Part shown: piece by piece, positions 46,983-60,200 of the stretch
Numbering within the stretch: the stretch's first letter is position 1
Layout: every line of letters starts with the position of its first letter
Source of the DNA: Anaeramoeba ignava
Lineage: Eukaryota > Metamonada > Anaeramoebidae
DNA: 64,000 nucleotides
Direction: 5' to 3'
Assembly: GCA_028826165.1 (NCBI GenBank)
Contig: JAPDFW010000066.1
Span: 224,001-288,000, forward strand
Made by a program: the position numbers and the translations under genes
The notes under the pieces: generated by a model
The model's input: only the letters and a program-made list of their open reading frames with translations
Databases searched by the model: none
Told to the model about the DNA's origin: nothing

Positions 46983-49623
46983 ATGATTTTAATTCTAATT
47001 ATTGCATCAATTATTTTTATTATATTTGGAGTGATTGTTTTAATGTAAATTAATAATAAAATTTAATTTAAAAAATTAAATGATAAAATTTTAAAAAAAA
47101 ATTTTTTTAAAAAAATTAAAAATAAAAAGCACTTTTTCAAAAATGAAAAACAAAATTAAAACAACAAATAATGAAATGACTAAATTAAAAGAAAATTATG
47201 AGAAATTAAGTTTGGAAAAAGAAAAAGCAGAAAAACAACTTGAAAATTTTTCACAAAATATTTCTCAAGTTAATAATTTAGAATCAAATGAATTTCAAAA
47301 ACAAATTGAACAACTTCAAACAAAAACTCAAAAACTCAAAACCAAAAAAAATGGTTTACAACAAAAATTATCTGAAAAATATCAAGAATTAAGTCAAGAA
47401 AATGAAAAAAATCATGGATTACTTCAATCAATTGAAGAAATGAAAGAAAATCAATTAAAAGAAACAGATTCAATTAAATCAAAGTTTGAAGAAAAAATTC
47501 AAAATCTTCAATTTAGTCTTTCAAACTCTCAAAAACTACTTGATCAAAACAAAGAAAATGAAGATAAATCTTCCAATTATCAAACTAGAATTGAAGAATT
47601 GGAAACAGAAAAGGAACAATTACAACTAAAAATAAAAAAAACAAAAAATAAAAGAAATGATTTAAAGCAAGAATACCAAAATCTTGATCAACAAAAAAAG
47701 CAAATTGAAAATGAATACAATGAAAAATTAACAGATTCACAACAAAAAATACATTTAAAAGAAAGTGAATTAGGGAAAATAACGGAAGAATTGGATAATA
47801 AAAAAGAAGAAATATCAAATATTCAAATTCAATTTGAAGAATATAAAAAGGATAGTGAAATTTTGGAAGATAAAATCAAGGACAAAGATGTTGAAATAAT
47901 GAAATTGAAAAAGGAAGTTGAAGAAAAAGAAGAATTGGAACATGAACTCAAAGATTTGAAGGAAAAAATGATTCAAGTCAAAGAAAAAAAATCGAATGTT
48001 AAAAAGGCATTTCAAGCTTTTCAACATCAATCAAAAAATGATGGTTATGAAACTACTTTATTAAAACAAGAAATTGAAAGTTTAAAGAGTAAATTATCAA
48101 CAAAAGATTTAGAGATGCAAAGACTTAAAGAAGAAGAAAAAAAAAGAACAAATGAAAATTTAATTAATTTGAAGCAATCACAAATGGAAAGTAATTTATC
48201 TAAAGAAAATGTTAACAGATTGCAACAAACTATTACAGAAAAAGAAGATATTATTCAAAATAATAAAGAAGAGATTCGCAAACTTTATGAATCTAATAAT
48301 TTACTTCAAAATCAAAATCAAAAATTCAAAGAAAAGGAAATTCAACTTCAATCTGAATTGGATTCATTAAGGCAAGAAATTCAACATGAAAAGAATACAA
48401 AAGAATACTTGCAACAATCAATATTAGAATCTGATAAATCAACAGAACAAAATGCACTTTTTGAAGATGAAACATCATTTCAAAGAAGTGGAAATTATGA
48501 AGAAAATAATTCGTTATCTAATCCTCAAAAAGAAGAAATACAAGAAGAAATACAAGAAGAATATGATCCGTTATCCCAAACAAAACCAAAAGAGAAAAAA
48601 CAGAAATCACCAAAAAAGAAAGATAATTTAATTAAAGAAACAAAACCAAAAGATAAAACAAAAGATAAAACAAAAGAAGAAAATCCATTATTTGAAGATT
48701 CAAAACCAAAAGAGAAAAAACAGAAATCACCAAAAAAGAAAGATAATTTAATTGATGAAAATCCATTATTTGAAGATTCAAAACCAAAAGAAAATGAAGA
48801 CTTATTTGCAGACACAAAACCAAAAGATAAAACAAAAGATGAAAATTCATTATTTGAAGATTCAAAACCAAAAGAAGATGTTTCATTTCCAAAACCAAAA
48901 GATAAAACAAAAGAAGAAAATCCATTATTTGAAGATTCAAAACCAAAAGAGAAAAAGGTTTTCATTTCCAAAACCAAAAGATAAAACAAAAGAAGAAAAT
49001 TCATTATTTGAAGATTCAAAACCAAAAGAGAAAAAAGGTTTTTCATTTCCAAAACCAAAAGATAAAAAAGATAAATCACCAAAAAAGAAAGATAATTTAA
49101 TTGATGAAAATCCATTAATTGAAGATTCAAAACCAAAAGAAAATGAAGATTTATTTGGAGAAACAAAACCAAAAGAGAAAAAACAGAAATCACCAAAAAA
49201 GAAAGATAATTTAATTAAAGAAAATCCATTATTTGAAGATTCAAAACCAAAACAAGATGTTTCATTTCCAAAACCAAAAGATAAAACAAAAGATGAAAAT
49301 TCATTATTTGGAGAAACAAAATCAAAACAAGATAAAAAACTATTGGATAATGTTTTTCAAAATTTTTCAAAAACTACAACTCAAACTCAAAAATCTTTTT
49401 TTCAAACTGATAATTTATTTCTTGTAAAGATTAAATATTTAATTTAATAATAAGGAAAAATTTATTCAAATAATTTATAAATATTTTTTATTAGGATGAT
49501 GATGATGACGATGATGATGATGATATTTTTAGTTCTAAACCAAAAAACAACAAACTAAACAAGATGATATTTTTAGTACATTGTCCAAAATTGAGAATCT
49601 TAAAAAAAATTAATTCAATTTAG
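46983..49623 (+). CDS. Membrane-anchored coiled-coil protein with Lys/Pro/Asp repeats
   Basis: Seen: exon 1 at 46983-47044 encodes 20 hydrophobic residues starting MILILIIAS. The intron 47045-47129 (GTAAATTAAT to AAAAAG) joins in phase to exon 2. Exon 2 is about 450 residues of heptad coiled coil rich in Lys, Glu and Gln, then imperfect repeats of KPKDKTKEENPLFEDS type and KKQKSPKKKDNLI. A frame break near 48950-48960 (A5/T4 where sister repeats have A6/T5) splits the repeats. Exon 2 ends at 49423; an intron (GTAAAGATT to TTATTAG) leads to a last exon with ten acidic Asp residues and DDIFSSKPK. The last exon probably holds another A-run indel at 49541. I do not recognise a family. A type II membrane tether or golgin-like role is only a guess from shape. 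Confidence 0.6.
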
Positions 49624-50185
49624 TTTCAATTCAATTCAATTCTATTTAATCCAATTCAATATTCAATTCAATTCAATATTCAATTCGATTCAATAATTTC
49701 AATTCAATTCAATTTTAATTCAATTCAATATTTAATTTAATTCAATTCAATATTCAATTTAATATTTAATATTTAATTCAATTTAATTTAATATTTAATT
49801 CAATATTCAATTCAATATTTAATTTCAATTCAATATTCAATTTAATATTTAATTTCAATTCAATATTCAATTTAATATTTAATATTTAATTCAATTCAAT
49901 TCAATTCGATTTAATATTTAATTTCAATTTAATTCAATATTCAATTTAATTCCAATTTAATATTCAATTTAATATTTAATTCAATTTAATTCAATTTAAT
50001 TCAATTCAATATTAATTCAATTTAATTCAATTTAATATTTAATTCAATTCAAATCAATTTAATTCATATTCAATTCAATATTTAATTTAATATTTAATTC
50101 AATTCCAATTCCATTTCAATTTAATATTTAATTCAATTCAATTTAATCCAATTCAATTCAATTCAATTTAATTTTTAATAAATTC
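49624..50185. repeat. AATTC/ATTTA simple repeats between two genes
   Basis: About 560 bp of CAATTCAATT, TTTAATATTT and close variants without clear long period. No gene or RNA seen. The last 50 bp before 50241 (CATTTTTTTCATTTTTCATTTG) look like the start-proximal T tract of the next gene. Confidence 0.75.
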
Positions 50186-50240
50186 GAAAAAATCATTTTT
50201 TTCATTTTTCATTTGTTTCATTTTCAAAAAAAAAATAATA

Positions 50241-50894
50241 GAAAGATTTTTTATTGTTTGTGGAGAACAAAATGTAGGAAAAACTCACCAAATTCAAATT
50301 ATATTCAATTTAATTAAAAATAAATTCAAATCAATTAATATTGGTGGATTTATACAAAAAAAAATTTTTGATTCAAAAAATAATTTCCAAGGATATGATT
50401 TATTACTTCTTCCAGAAATCAAAATATATCCTTTTATAAGAATCAAATCAACTGGATTAAATAAAGAAATATCAAAAGAAATGAAACTCAAAAGAGATCC
50501 AAGAGAAAGATTTGATTTTGATAATTCTGTATTTAAAATTGTTGAAAATCAATTAAAAAAATTATCTGGAAAAACAAACATTTGGATATTTGATGAACTT
50601 AGTAAACTTGAAGCTCAAGGAAATGGTCATATTAATCCAATTAAATCACTTTGGGAAAAAGAAAAAAATTCAAATTCTTTGTTTTTATTTTCAATTAGAG
50701 ATTTTCTTGTTCCAAAAATTATTCCATCAATTTTATCATCTGAAAAAGAAAATGATTCAATTCAAAACTTTGACAATTTAACAAAGAAATATAAAATTGA
50801 GAAACTTCAATTACCAACTGATTCACAAACTATTGAGAACTTCCAGATTTCTATTATAAATTCATTATCCAAAAATTTAAATTTTAAAATTTGA
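50241..50894 (+). CDS. P-loop NTPase, THEP1/DUF2478-like (no ATG seen)
   Basis: Seen: an open frame of about 217 aa with a Walker A motif near its start (VCGEQNVGKT, 50256-50285), then INIGGFIQKK, FQGYDLLLLP, RFDFDNSVF and a Walker-B-like IWIFDELSKLEAQGNGH, followed by LFLFSIRDFLVPK. This order (P-loop, GGF-x(3), GYDL, FDE-x-KLE) resembles small nucleoside-triphosphatases of the THEP1 or DUF2478 kind. Substrate unknown. The first in-frame ATG (50481) would delete the P-loop. The frame is open upstream through ATA ATA GAA, just after a CATTTTT tract, so the start is either a misread ATG, a non-ATG codon, or preceded by an unseen exon (TAATAG could be an acceptor). Convergent with the cyclin gene, 91 bp away. 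Confidence 0.55.
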   Translation, partial: ERFFIVCGEQNVGKTHQIQIIFNLIKNKFKSINIGGFIQKKIFDSKNNFQGYDLLLLPEIKIYPFIRIKSTGLNKEISKEMKLKRDPRERFDFDNSVFKIVENQLKKLSGKTNIWIFDELSKLEAQGNGHINPIKSLWEKEKNSNSLFLFSIRDFLVPKIIPSILSSEKENDSIQNFDNLTKKYKIEKLQLPTDSQTIENFQISIINSLSKNLNFKI

Positions 50895-50985
50895 TTTAAA
50901 ATTTGATTTAAAATTTGATTTAAAATTTAAAGAAATAAAAATTCAATTTAACAATTTATTTTTAATTTATTCATTTATAGAAAAT

Positions 50986-51990
50986 TTAGAATTTAAAATC
51001 TAAATTGTTGTTATACAAATTAAATAAATTTCGACATTCTTCTAATTGTTTAATTGAATAACCAGTTACAAAAATAATTAAATCATCATCTGGAAAATAT
51101 ATTGATAAAATAGAAGCTGCAATTTCACTTGGGAAAAAATTAACAGAAATTGGATTTTTTATTACAATTTTAATCAATTTAATCATTTTTGTATAAATAT
51201 CATCATCTTGAACAATAAATTGATTTTTTTCATTTTGAAAAATAAATATTTCCTTCTTTTCTTTATTCACTTGAAGAAAATTTGAAACTCTTGATAGAAA
51301 ATATTCTAAAAAACTATTTACTGTTGTTGGAATAAAAGAATCTATTATTTTGATTAATTCAACTTCTAAATTACTAATTTGATTATAACTTTTTGATTTT
51401 TTATGATATTTTGGAAAAAACATTTGAAAACAAGAAATTGAAGGAACTTCTTCTTCATAAACTTTCCCAGCAATAGAAACACATGCTATTATTGCAAAAT
51501 CACTTTGATTTTTTAAAGTTAAAGGTAAAGATGAAATCATTTTATCAAGATAATAAACAGCAAAAAAAAAAGTTTCATTTTGAAAATTTAATTTTGAACA
51601 AATTGTATCAATTTTTTGAATTGCTTTAATTCTAAATGAAAAATCAATAATTTCTTCTTCTTTTTCTTCTTTATTTTGTGATTTTGAAAAAATGGTTAAA
51701 TTTTGGAAAATTTTTTGTTCTTTTTCAAACATTTTTTGTAATTGAACTGTTTGAAGTGTTTGAATTGATATTTTAATTGGTGATTTTTCGTTTAAATCAT
51801 TTTTAGAAATGAAAGAACATAAAAATTTATTTGGTATTAATTTTCTTTTTATTTGTATTTCTTTTGATTTATTATTTGAATTAATTAATTGATTAATTTT
51901 TTCAATATTTTTTTCTTTTGATTGATTTGGAAAAAATGAATTTATATTATATTTAATTATATTTTTTTTAACAAATTTTGGAAAAATCAT
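50986..51990 (-). CDS. Cyclin-box protein
   Basis: Seen: a single exon of 334 aa. Residues about 115-215 read like an N-terminal cyclin box: RIKAIQKIDTICSKLNF, TFFFAVYYLDKMISSLPL, then FAIIACVSIAGKVYEEEVPS. After that ELIKIIDSFIPTTVNSFLEYF begins a second helical half. Known: cyclins bind and activate cyclin-dependent kinases, and the Lys-Glu pair of the box (here GK and EEE region) contacts the kinase. The subtype (cell-cycle A/B/D or other) cannot be told from this. The first 110 residues are Lys/Asn/Ser-rich. The ATG lies after repeated ATTTTTTTTCATTTTT on the coding strand. Confidence 0.75.
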   Translation of the reverse strand: MIFPKFVKKNIIKYNINSFFPNQSKEKNIEKINQLINSNNKSKEIQIKRKLIPNKFLCSFISKNDLNEKSPIKISIQTLQTVQLQKMFEKEQKIFQNLTIFSKSQNKEEKEEEIIDFSFRIKAIQKIDTICSKLNFQNETFFFAVYYLDKMISSLPLTLKNQSDFAIIACVSIAGKVYEEEVPSISCFQMFFPKYHKKSKSYNQISNLEVELIKIIDSFIPTTVNSFLEYFLSRVSNFLQVNKEKKEIFIFQNEKNQFIVQDDDIYTKMIKLIKIVIKNPISVNFFPSEIAASILSIYFPDDDLIIFVTGYSIKQLEECRNLFNLYNNNLDFKF

Positions 51991-52256
51991 TTAAAAAAAA
52001 AATGAAAAAAAATGAAAAATAAAAAAAATGGAAAAAAATTAAAAATTTTTTAATTAAAAAATTAAACTTAAAATAATAGATTTTTGAATAATAATTAATT
52101 TTAAAATGAATAATTTGAAATAAAAATGAAAAATTTTCTTGTTTTTTTTTTTTTGATCTTTATTTAAATTTTTTTTTTTGATTAATAAAAAGAAATTCAT
52201 TTTTTTATTTTGCTTTTTTTTTAATTTTTTGCTTTTTAATTAAAAAATAAAAACAA

Positions 52257-54148
52257 ATGGGAATCAAACATTCTATTTCAACAGTTATTTCTTCAAGAAA
52301 GAAAAAATCTTTTTTAAAACTTCTTGGATTTTCAATTGAATCTATAATTTTAGTTAATAATTCAGATAAAATATTATATGCAAATTCAGTTGCTGAAAAT
52401 TTCTTTTGTGATTCAACAAAAAAATCTTTAACACATTTTAAATTTTCAGAAATTAGTAATCAAAATCAATTCCAAATGAATAAATCTTTTCAAGAAGCTC
52501 AAATTGAAATTATTGATAAAATTATTAAGTAAAAAAAAACTCAAAAAAAATTTTTTTTTCATTGATTTTTTTTTTAATCCAAAAATTCACAACAAAAAAA
52601 CAAAAACAAAAAACAAAAAAAATAGAGCAAATGATCAAGCTTATGATTTTGATTGGGTTATGAAAACAATATCTGGAAAAGAATTACTTGTTCATATTTG
52701 GGTAAAACAATTTCATTTTATAAATATTTATTTAAATATTTGATTTAAATATTTGATTTAAATATTTGATATAAATATTGATATAAATATTTGATTTAAA
52801 TATTGATTTAAATATTTGATATAAATATTGATATAAATATTGATTTAAATATTGATTTAAATATTTGATTTAAATATTTGATTTAAATATTTGATTTAAA
52901 TATTTGATTTAAATATTTGATTTAAATATTTGATTTAAATATTGATTTAAATATTTGATTTAAATATTTAAAAACAAAAAAAAAATATAAATATTGATTT
53001 TTAAAATTTGATTTAAAAAATATTTGATTTAAATATTGATTTAAAATATTGATTTAAATATTTGATTTTAAATATTTGATTTAAAATTTGATTTAATTAT
53101 TTGATTTAAATATTTGATTTAATTTAAATATTTGATTTAATTATTTGATTTAAATATTTGATTTAATTATTTGATTTAAATATTTGATTTAAATATTTGA
53201 TTTAAATATATTTATTTGTTTTAAATATTTGTTTTAAATATTTGATTTAAATATTTGATATAAATATTAATTTAAATATTGATTTAAATATTTGATTTAA
53301 ATATTGATTTAAATATTGATTTAAATATTTGATTTAAATATTTATTTAAATATTTGATTTAATTATTTGATTTAAATATTTGATTTAAATATTGATTTAA
53401 ATATATTTATTTGTTTTAAATTTATTTATTTATTTGTTTCATTTAAATTTATTTATGAATTTAGGCAACTCTAATTGATTTTGGTGGAGAAATTTGTGTT
53501 CAACAAATAATTCGAAAAACTCCAAATTTTAAAAAAACAGAAACTTCACAAAAATCAGAAACCTCACAAGAAAAAAATTCAGAATCAAATTTAGATTCAA
53601 ATTCAGAAAAAAGTGGAATAATATCAAAAAACAATCCATTTAATCAAATTGATGTTTCAAATCTTTCATCAACAGATAAAACATCAACAAGTTCTCAAGT
53701 AACTCCAGTAATAAACATAAGAAATCCAACATTTTTATCAGTTGAAGATCAAGAATTTGAAGAAGATCTCGAAAATAAAATTGATACAACCAAAATGAAA
53801 ATAAGAAGTTTTGATGATCCTGAAATTGAACTTAAAATTGTTGATGCTTTGAATTCAATCCAAAAACTATCTTTAGAATGGATTTCTTCTAAAAATTTAT
53901 TTTTACAAGACATTTCAGATCGAATCCAATCAGAACGTCAAAAGTTTCGTCAAAAATATAATCAACTTGAATCTCAATTACAAAGAAGACTTGGTGGATT
54001 TGAAGCTGAAAAAGAAGTTAAAAATTCTGTTGTGAAAAAAAATGAAAAACTTAAAAAACAACTTGATTCAATTAGTGAAATTATTAAAGAACAATCTCCA
54101 ATTACACAAAAACTTTATCAAGAAGTTAAAAATTTGGAAACAAATTAA
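52257..54148 (+). CDS. PAS-domain protein with myristoylation-type N-terminus
   Basis: Seen: three exons, 52257-52528, 52626-52701 and 53465-54148, phases agreeing, 343 aa. The N-terminus MGIKHSIS followed by SRKKKS fits an N-myristoylation signal (Gly2, Ser6) plus a basic patch. Residues about 28-135 form a PAS fold: SIILVNNSDKILYANSVAEN, then ISGKELLVHIWATLIDFGGE and VQQIIRKTP. A Ser/Thr/Asn-rich linker and a C-terminal coiled coil (DRIQSERQKFRQKYNQLESQ) follow. No kinase, cyclase or DNA-binding domain is present. Known: PAS domains sense small ligands or mediate dimerisation. A membrane-bound sensor or scaffold is inferred. Intron 2 (763 bp) is a TTTGATTTAAATA repeat array; intron 1 is Lys-codon-like A-rich sequence. 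Confidence 0.68.
52702..53464 (+). repeat. PAS gene intron 2, TTTGATTTAAATA repeats
   Basis: Donor GTAAAACAAT, acceptor TGAATTTAG. The interior alternates 12- and 13-bp units (TTGATTTAAATA with an optional extra T). No gene. Confidence 0.8.
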
Positions 54149-54270
54149 AATCAAGAAAAAAAAAAGTGGAACAAAAAAAAATATTTTTTTTTTCTCAATT
54201 TCTTTTTTTAATTTTATGAAGAAATAAAAATAGGAATCAAAAATCAAAAATTAAATTTTAAATTTTAAAT

Positions 54271-57200
54271 TTAAATTTTTGTATTAACTTTAACTGTTTG
54301 AACTTTTTTAATAATTTCTTTTGCTTGTTTTAATAATATAAGAGTTCTTTTCAATTTTTTTCTTCGATCTTTAATAGCAGGATCTTCATTCAAAAGTTCA
54401 TCCATTAATTCTTCATCATAAATACGTGCCATCAATTCACCTTCAAGAATAGATTTTAAAGGATTAACAAGTGAATACATGACAGTTTTTGGAACACTAT
54501 CAAAAATGGATATTTTAACTGTTCTAAAATAAGATATAACAACCTCTCTAACTAACCAAATATCTCGATTTGCTTGATTTTTTTCATGGAAAATTCCTTG
54601 TGCATTTCTTTTTAAACTTGAACACCAAGTTTTCAATGCTACTTCATTTTCTGCTAACAATTCCATAAATTCTCCTCCATCAACTGTATTTATTGGATGT
54701 CTTATTCTGAAATATGTTTTCAAGTTTTGTTCTGGTATTGGATAATTTTTTGATTTACTAAAAATTGATTTTTTTCTTTTCGGTTGATCTGTTGGACCTT
54801 CTGGAAAATCTATTAATTTCTCTAAATTGGTTAATTTTCCAAAATGTCATGTTTGTGAATATTTTTTGTTTTATCAATTTTTTATATGCTTTTTGATTTA
54901 AATTTACTTGAAACCTCAGGATCATCTTTCTTTTCTTCAAGCTCTTTTTTTATTTTCTCAATATCATCAACTGTTTCAATAATACATCCTTCCAAAGGAA
55001 CAACTCCCAAAGCTGTTGGTTCTTTTGGACCAGAATAATAAAACAAGGTTTTAGCCTTCAAAACAAACCAACGTCTTTGCCACTTCTTAGTTTTACTTCT
55101 TCTTTTTTCAAGCCATCCTTCCAAAATATCACTTTTTTTATCTTCAGTAAATCTTCTAATATGCAAAGTTGGATTTTCAAAATTAATATAAGCAAGTTCC
55201 ATTCGAATAACTTGTTCTATAAGTTCCAATGTTGGTTTTGTTAATCTTTTTATTAATGCAATAGAAATTTCTAAGATTCTTGTTCGAAGCATTGGGAAAT
55301 TTTCAAAATATTGAATCTTATTTGTTGTATCTGTAATAATTCCTATCAACTCTTTTTCAACATCCATAATACATTTCTTGCATGGTTCAAATAATCTAAG
55401 AAGTCCAACTCTAATTGCCCAATGAAATGCTTTTTCAGGAATTCCCATTCTTGATATTGCTCCTTCTGAGTTTTGTATATATTTCGAAATTGCTAAATTA
55501 ATTTTATCCAAAAAAATTTTAACATAAATATATTTTTTTACATGAAAGAATATTTTATTTTTACTTTCTTCATCTAAATCATCTTCAAGTCTTAAATCTT
55601 CAATATTATCATGTAAAGCTGTTGTATAATGATATTTAATTTTAGCTCCTCCAAGTAATCTTTCTGAAAATTTTGAAACAACTGATCCATCAACATCTGA
55701 ACTTGTTCCATCAATTAAATTTTTAAATTCTTGTGCAAATCCTGATAAAGATCTAAATGCAATCTTTTTTTTTATTTTTATATATTTATATTTATATATT
55801 TATTTTCTTATTAAATTTAAATTATTATTAACCTGTTTTCTTTGAATTTCTCCTTCAGTTTCTCCAATTTTTTCTAATTCACTTTCTGTTTTTGATAAAT
55901 TTTCATCAACACTTTTTGAAATTTCAGGAAGAGAATTTTGAATATGTTGAATTAATTTCTATTAAAATTAAAATATCAACAATTAAAATATAAATATTTT
56001 TTATAAATAAATATTATTTAAAATATTAAATATTTTTTATAAATAAATAATATTTAAAATATTTAAAATATTCTTTATAAATAAATATCGAAATATTTAA
56101 AATATTCTTTATAAATAAATATTTAAAATATTCTTTATAAATATCAATATTATTTAAAATATAAAATATTTTTATAAATAAATATCAACATTATTTAAAA
56201 TATAAAATATTATTTTATAAATAAATATCAATATTATTTAAAATATAAAATATTATTTATAAATAAATATCAATATTATTTAAAATATAAAATATTTTTA
56301 TAAATAAATATCAATATTATTTAAAATATAAAATATTCTTTATAAATAAATATCAATATTATTTAAAATATAAAATATTTTTATAAATAAATATCAATAT
56401 TATTTAAAATATAAAATATTTTTTATAAATAAATATCAATATTATTTAAAATATAAAATATTTTTAAAAATAAAAATTATTTATAATATTATTTAAAATA
56501 TAAAAATATTTTTATAAATAAATATCAACATTATTTAAAAATATAAAATATTTTTATAAATAAATATTATTTAAAATATAAAATATTTTTTTAAATATCA
56601 ATATTATTTAAAAATATAAAATATTTTTATAAATAAATATCAATATTATTTAAAATATAAAATATTTTTATAAATAAATATCAATATTATTTAAAATATA
56701 AAATATTCTTTATAAATAAATATCAATATTATTTAAAATATAAAAATATTCTTTTAAATAAAATATTTAAAATATTAAAAATATTTAAAATATATAAAAT
56801 ATTATTTTTTTAAATATAAATAAAAAATATTTAAAAAATATAAAATATTTTTATAAATAAATAATTATTTTAAAATATAAAAATATTTTTTAAAAAATAT
56901 AAATATTTTTTATAAATAAATATCAACATTATTTAAAAATATAAAAAATATTCTTTTATAAATAAATAATATTATTTAAAATATAAAATATTATTTTATA
57001 AATAAAAAATATAAAATATTATTTTAAAAATAAAATATTTAAAAATATAAAATATAAATAAAATCAATAATAAAATATTTTTTAAAAAATATAAATATTA
57101 TTTATTTTTTATTATAAATAAAATCAACATTATTTTAAAATATAAAATATTTTTATAAATAAATATCAACATTATTTAAAATATAAAATATTTTTATAAA

Positions 57201-60200
57201 TAAATATCAACATTATTTAAAATATAAAAATATTTTTATAAATAAATATCAATATTATTTAAAAATATAAAATATTTTTATAAATAAATATCAATATTAT
57301 TTAAAATATAAAATATTTTTATAAATAAATATCAATATTATTTAAAATATTAAATATTCTTTATAAATAAATATCAACATTATTTAAAATATATAAAAAT
57401 ATCAATATTTAAAAATAAATAAAATATTTTTTAAAAAAATAAAATATTATTTTAAAAATAAAATATTTTTAAAATAAAATATTATTTTAAAAATATATAA
57501 AATATTTTTATTTAAAAATTAAATATTTTTAAAATATAAATATTATTTTTATAAATAAAAATAAATAATATTTAAAAATATTTTTAAAATAATATTTAAA
57601 ATATAAATATTTTTTATAAATAAATATCAATATTATTTAAAATATAAAATATTCTTTATAAATAAATATCAATATTATTTAAAATATAAAATATTCTTTA
57701 TAAATAAATATCAATATTATTTAAAATATAAAATATTCTTTATAAATAAATATCAATATTATTTAAAATATAAAATATTTTTTATAAATAAATATCAACA
57801 TTATTTAAAATTGTAGCAAGATATCCAGATCCCATTTTATCTGCAATATGAGCATATTTTGGATGAGTTTGAAAGAATGTTTCTTCTGAACTCAAAGCTT
57901 CTTTTACTTTTTTCTTTTGGTCAATATCTTTTTGACCTCTATTAACAACTCCAATAAATTTCATTCCAAGTAAATCTCCATTAAGAATATCAAGTGCATC
58001 AGTTCCTTCATCCATTAAATCAAGTTTTGTTAAAACTCCAATTGTTCTTTCTCCTATAAAAGAAATCGAATCAATTTTTTGATTTTAATTTTGAAATTTG
58101 AATTTAATTTTGATTTTGAATTTTGAATTTGAATTTAATTTTTAATTTTGATTTTGATTTTGAATTTAATTTTGAATTAAATTTTAATTTTGAATTTGAT
58201 TTTGAATTTGATTTTTGAAATGAAATTTTTACTTTTTGGATCAACACTTTTTGCTAATTTTAATGAATCGGAATTTGCAAGATCACTATTTGCAGGTGTT
58301 ACTGCTAGAATGATACAATTAGGTCTTTTGATATAATTTAACACCATACTTTCAATTTGTTTTTCAATATCTTCAGGTTGATCACCTTTAATAATTTTTA
58401 AATCAAAAATTGAATTTAATTTTAAATTTGAATTTGAATTTTGAATTTGAATTTTGAATTTTAATTTGAATTTTGAATTGAATTTGAATTGAATTTGAAT
58501 TTGAATTTGAATTTGAATTTGATTTTGAATTTTAATTTGAATTTTAATTTGAATTGGAATTTGAATTTGATTTTGATTTTGAATTTAAATTTGAATTTGG
58601 AATTTGATTTTGAATTTGATTTTGATTTTTGTTTTGGATTTGATTTTGAATTTGATTTTGATTTTGATTTTGAATTGAATTTGAATTTGATTTTTGATTT
58701 TTGTTTTGGATTTGATTTTGAATTTGATTTTGAATTTGATTTTGAATTTGATTTTGAATTTGATTTTGATTTTGAAATTGAATTTTGAATTTGAATTTGA
58801 ATTTGAATTTGATTTTGAATTTGAATTTGATTTTAATTTTAATTTTAATTTTAAATTTGAATTTTGAATTTGAATTTGAATTGGAATTTTAATTTGAATT
58901 TGAATTTGAATTGGAAATTGAATTTTGAATTTGATTTTGAATTTTAATTTGAATTTGATTTTTAATTTTGTTTTGGATTTGAATTTGAATTTGATTTTGA
59001 TTTTGAATTTGATTTTGAATTTTGAATTTGATTTTGAATTTTGATTTTGAATTTTAATTTTGATTTTGATTTTGAATTTAATTTGAATTTGATTTGAATT
59101 TGAAATTGGAAATAAGATTCTAAAGAAAGCATACCAACAGCAATTTTAGTTACTCCTGGTAAATCAATTAATGTTAAATTAACAACATTTGGTGAATAAA
59201 GTCTAAGATTAATTGGTAATGGTGATAATCCTTTATTTCTTCCTGTAATTCTCTCAGTATCTCTTTCAATTTCTTGACGAATTTCATCAAAATCATAATA
59301 TTTTTGTTTACTTTGATGTAAAAAAACTCCATATTCTTAATAAACAAAATAAAAGAAAATAAAAGAAATAATTTTAATTTCAATTTTAATATTTAATTTT
59401 TTTACCTTCTTGAAGAGTTGTATCTCTTATTAATTGTAAAACAAGTGGTCTTCTTGTTACAATTCCTGATCCACTATTTAATTATAAATTTAAATTTAAT
59501 TTTTATTTTTTAATTTTAATTTGAATATTAATTTTAATTTTAATTTTAATTTTAATTTTAATTTTAATTTTAAATTTAATTTTAATTTTAATTTTAATTT
59601 TAATTTTAATTTTAATTTTAATTTTAATTTTAATTTTATAAATGAATTTTAATATTAATTTTAATTTTAATTTTAATTTTAATTTTAATTTTAATTTTAA
59701 TATTTATTTTAATTTTATAAATGAATTTGAATTTTAATTTTAATTTTAATTTTAATTTAATTTTAAATGAATTTTAATTTTATAAATTTAATTTTTAATT
59801 TTAATTTTAATTTTGATTTTAATTTTAATTTTAATTTGAATTTAAATGAATTTTAATTTTAATTTCTGTTATTATTTTTGTTATTTTTACCGTGGTAGAA
59901 AATCTCTTCCAACAACACTTTCTAAAACACTACTTTTCCCAGAACTTTGACAACCAACAACTGCAATTTGAGGTAAATCAAGATTTGCAATTCTAAAAAT
60001 TGATTAATTCAATTTTAATTAAAAAAGAAAAAATAATTAAATTCATTTTTTATAAATTATTTTTAATTAATTTTTTCTCTTTTATTTTATATTTTTCTAT
60101 TTATTAACCCAAGTTTTGTAAATGCATCATGAAGTTTATTAACAATTTCAATGAGTAAACTTCCTTCTTTATTTGCATTTTTTTCATTTTTTGATTGGGT

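Noticed and set aside
46983-47048. Independent hydrophobic micropeptide
   Set aside because: The in-phase donor and acceptor joining it to the coiled-coil exon make it more likely a first exon, though this is not proven.
54822-54908. Frameshift in the dynamin PH domain
   Set aside because: A GTAAATTTAAATC donor and ATTTAG acceptor define an intron that restores the frame exactly.
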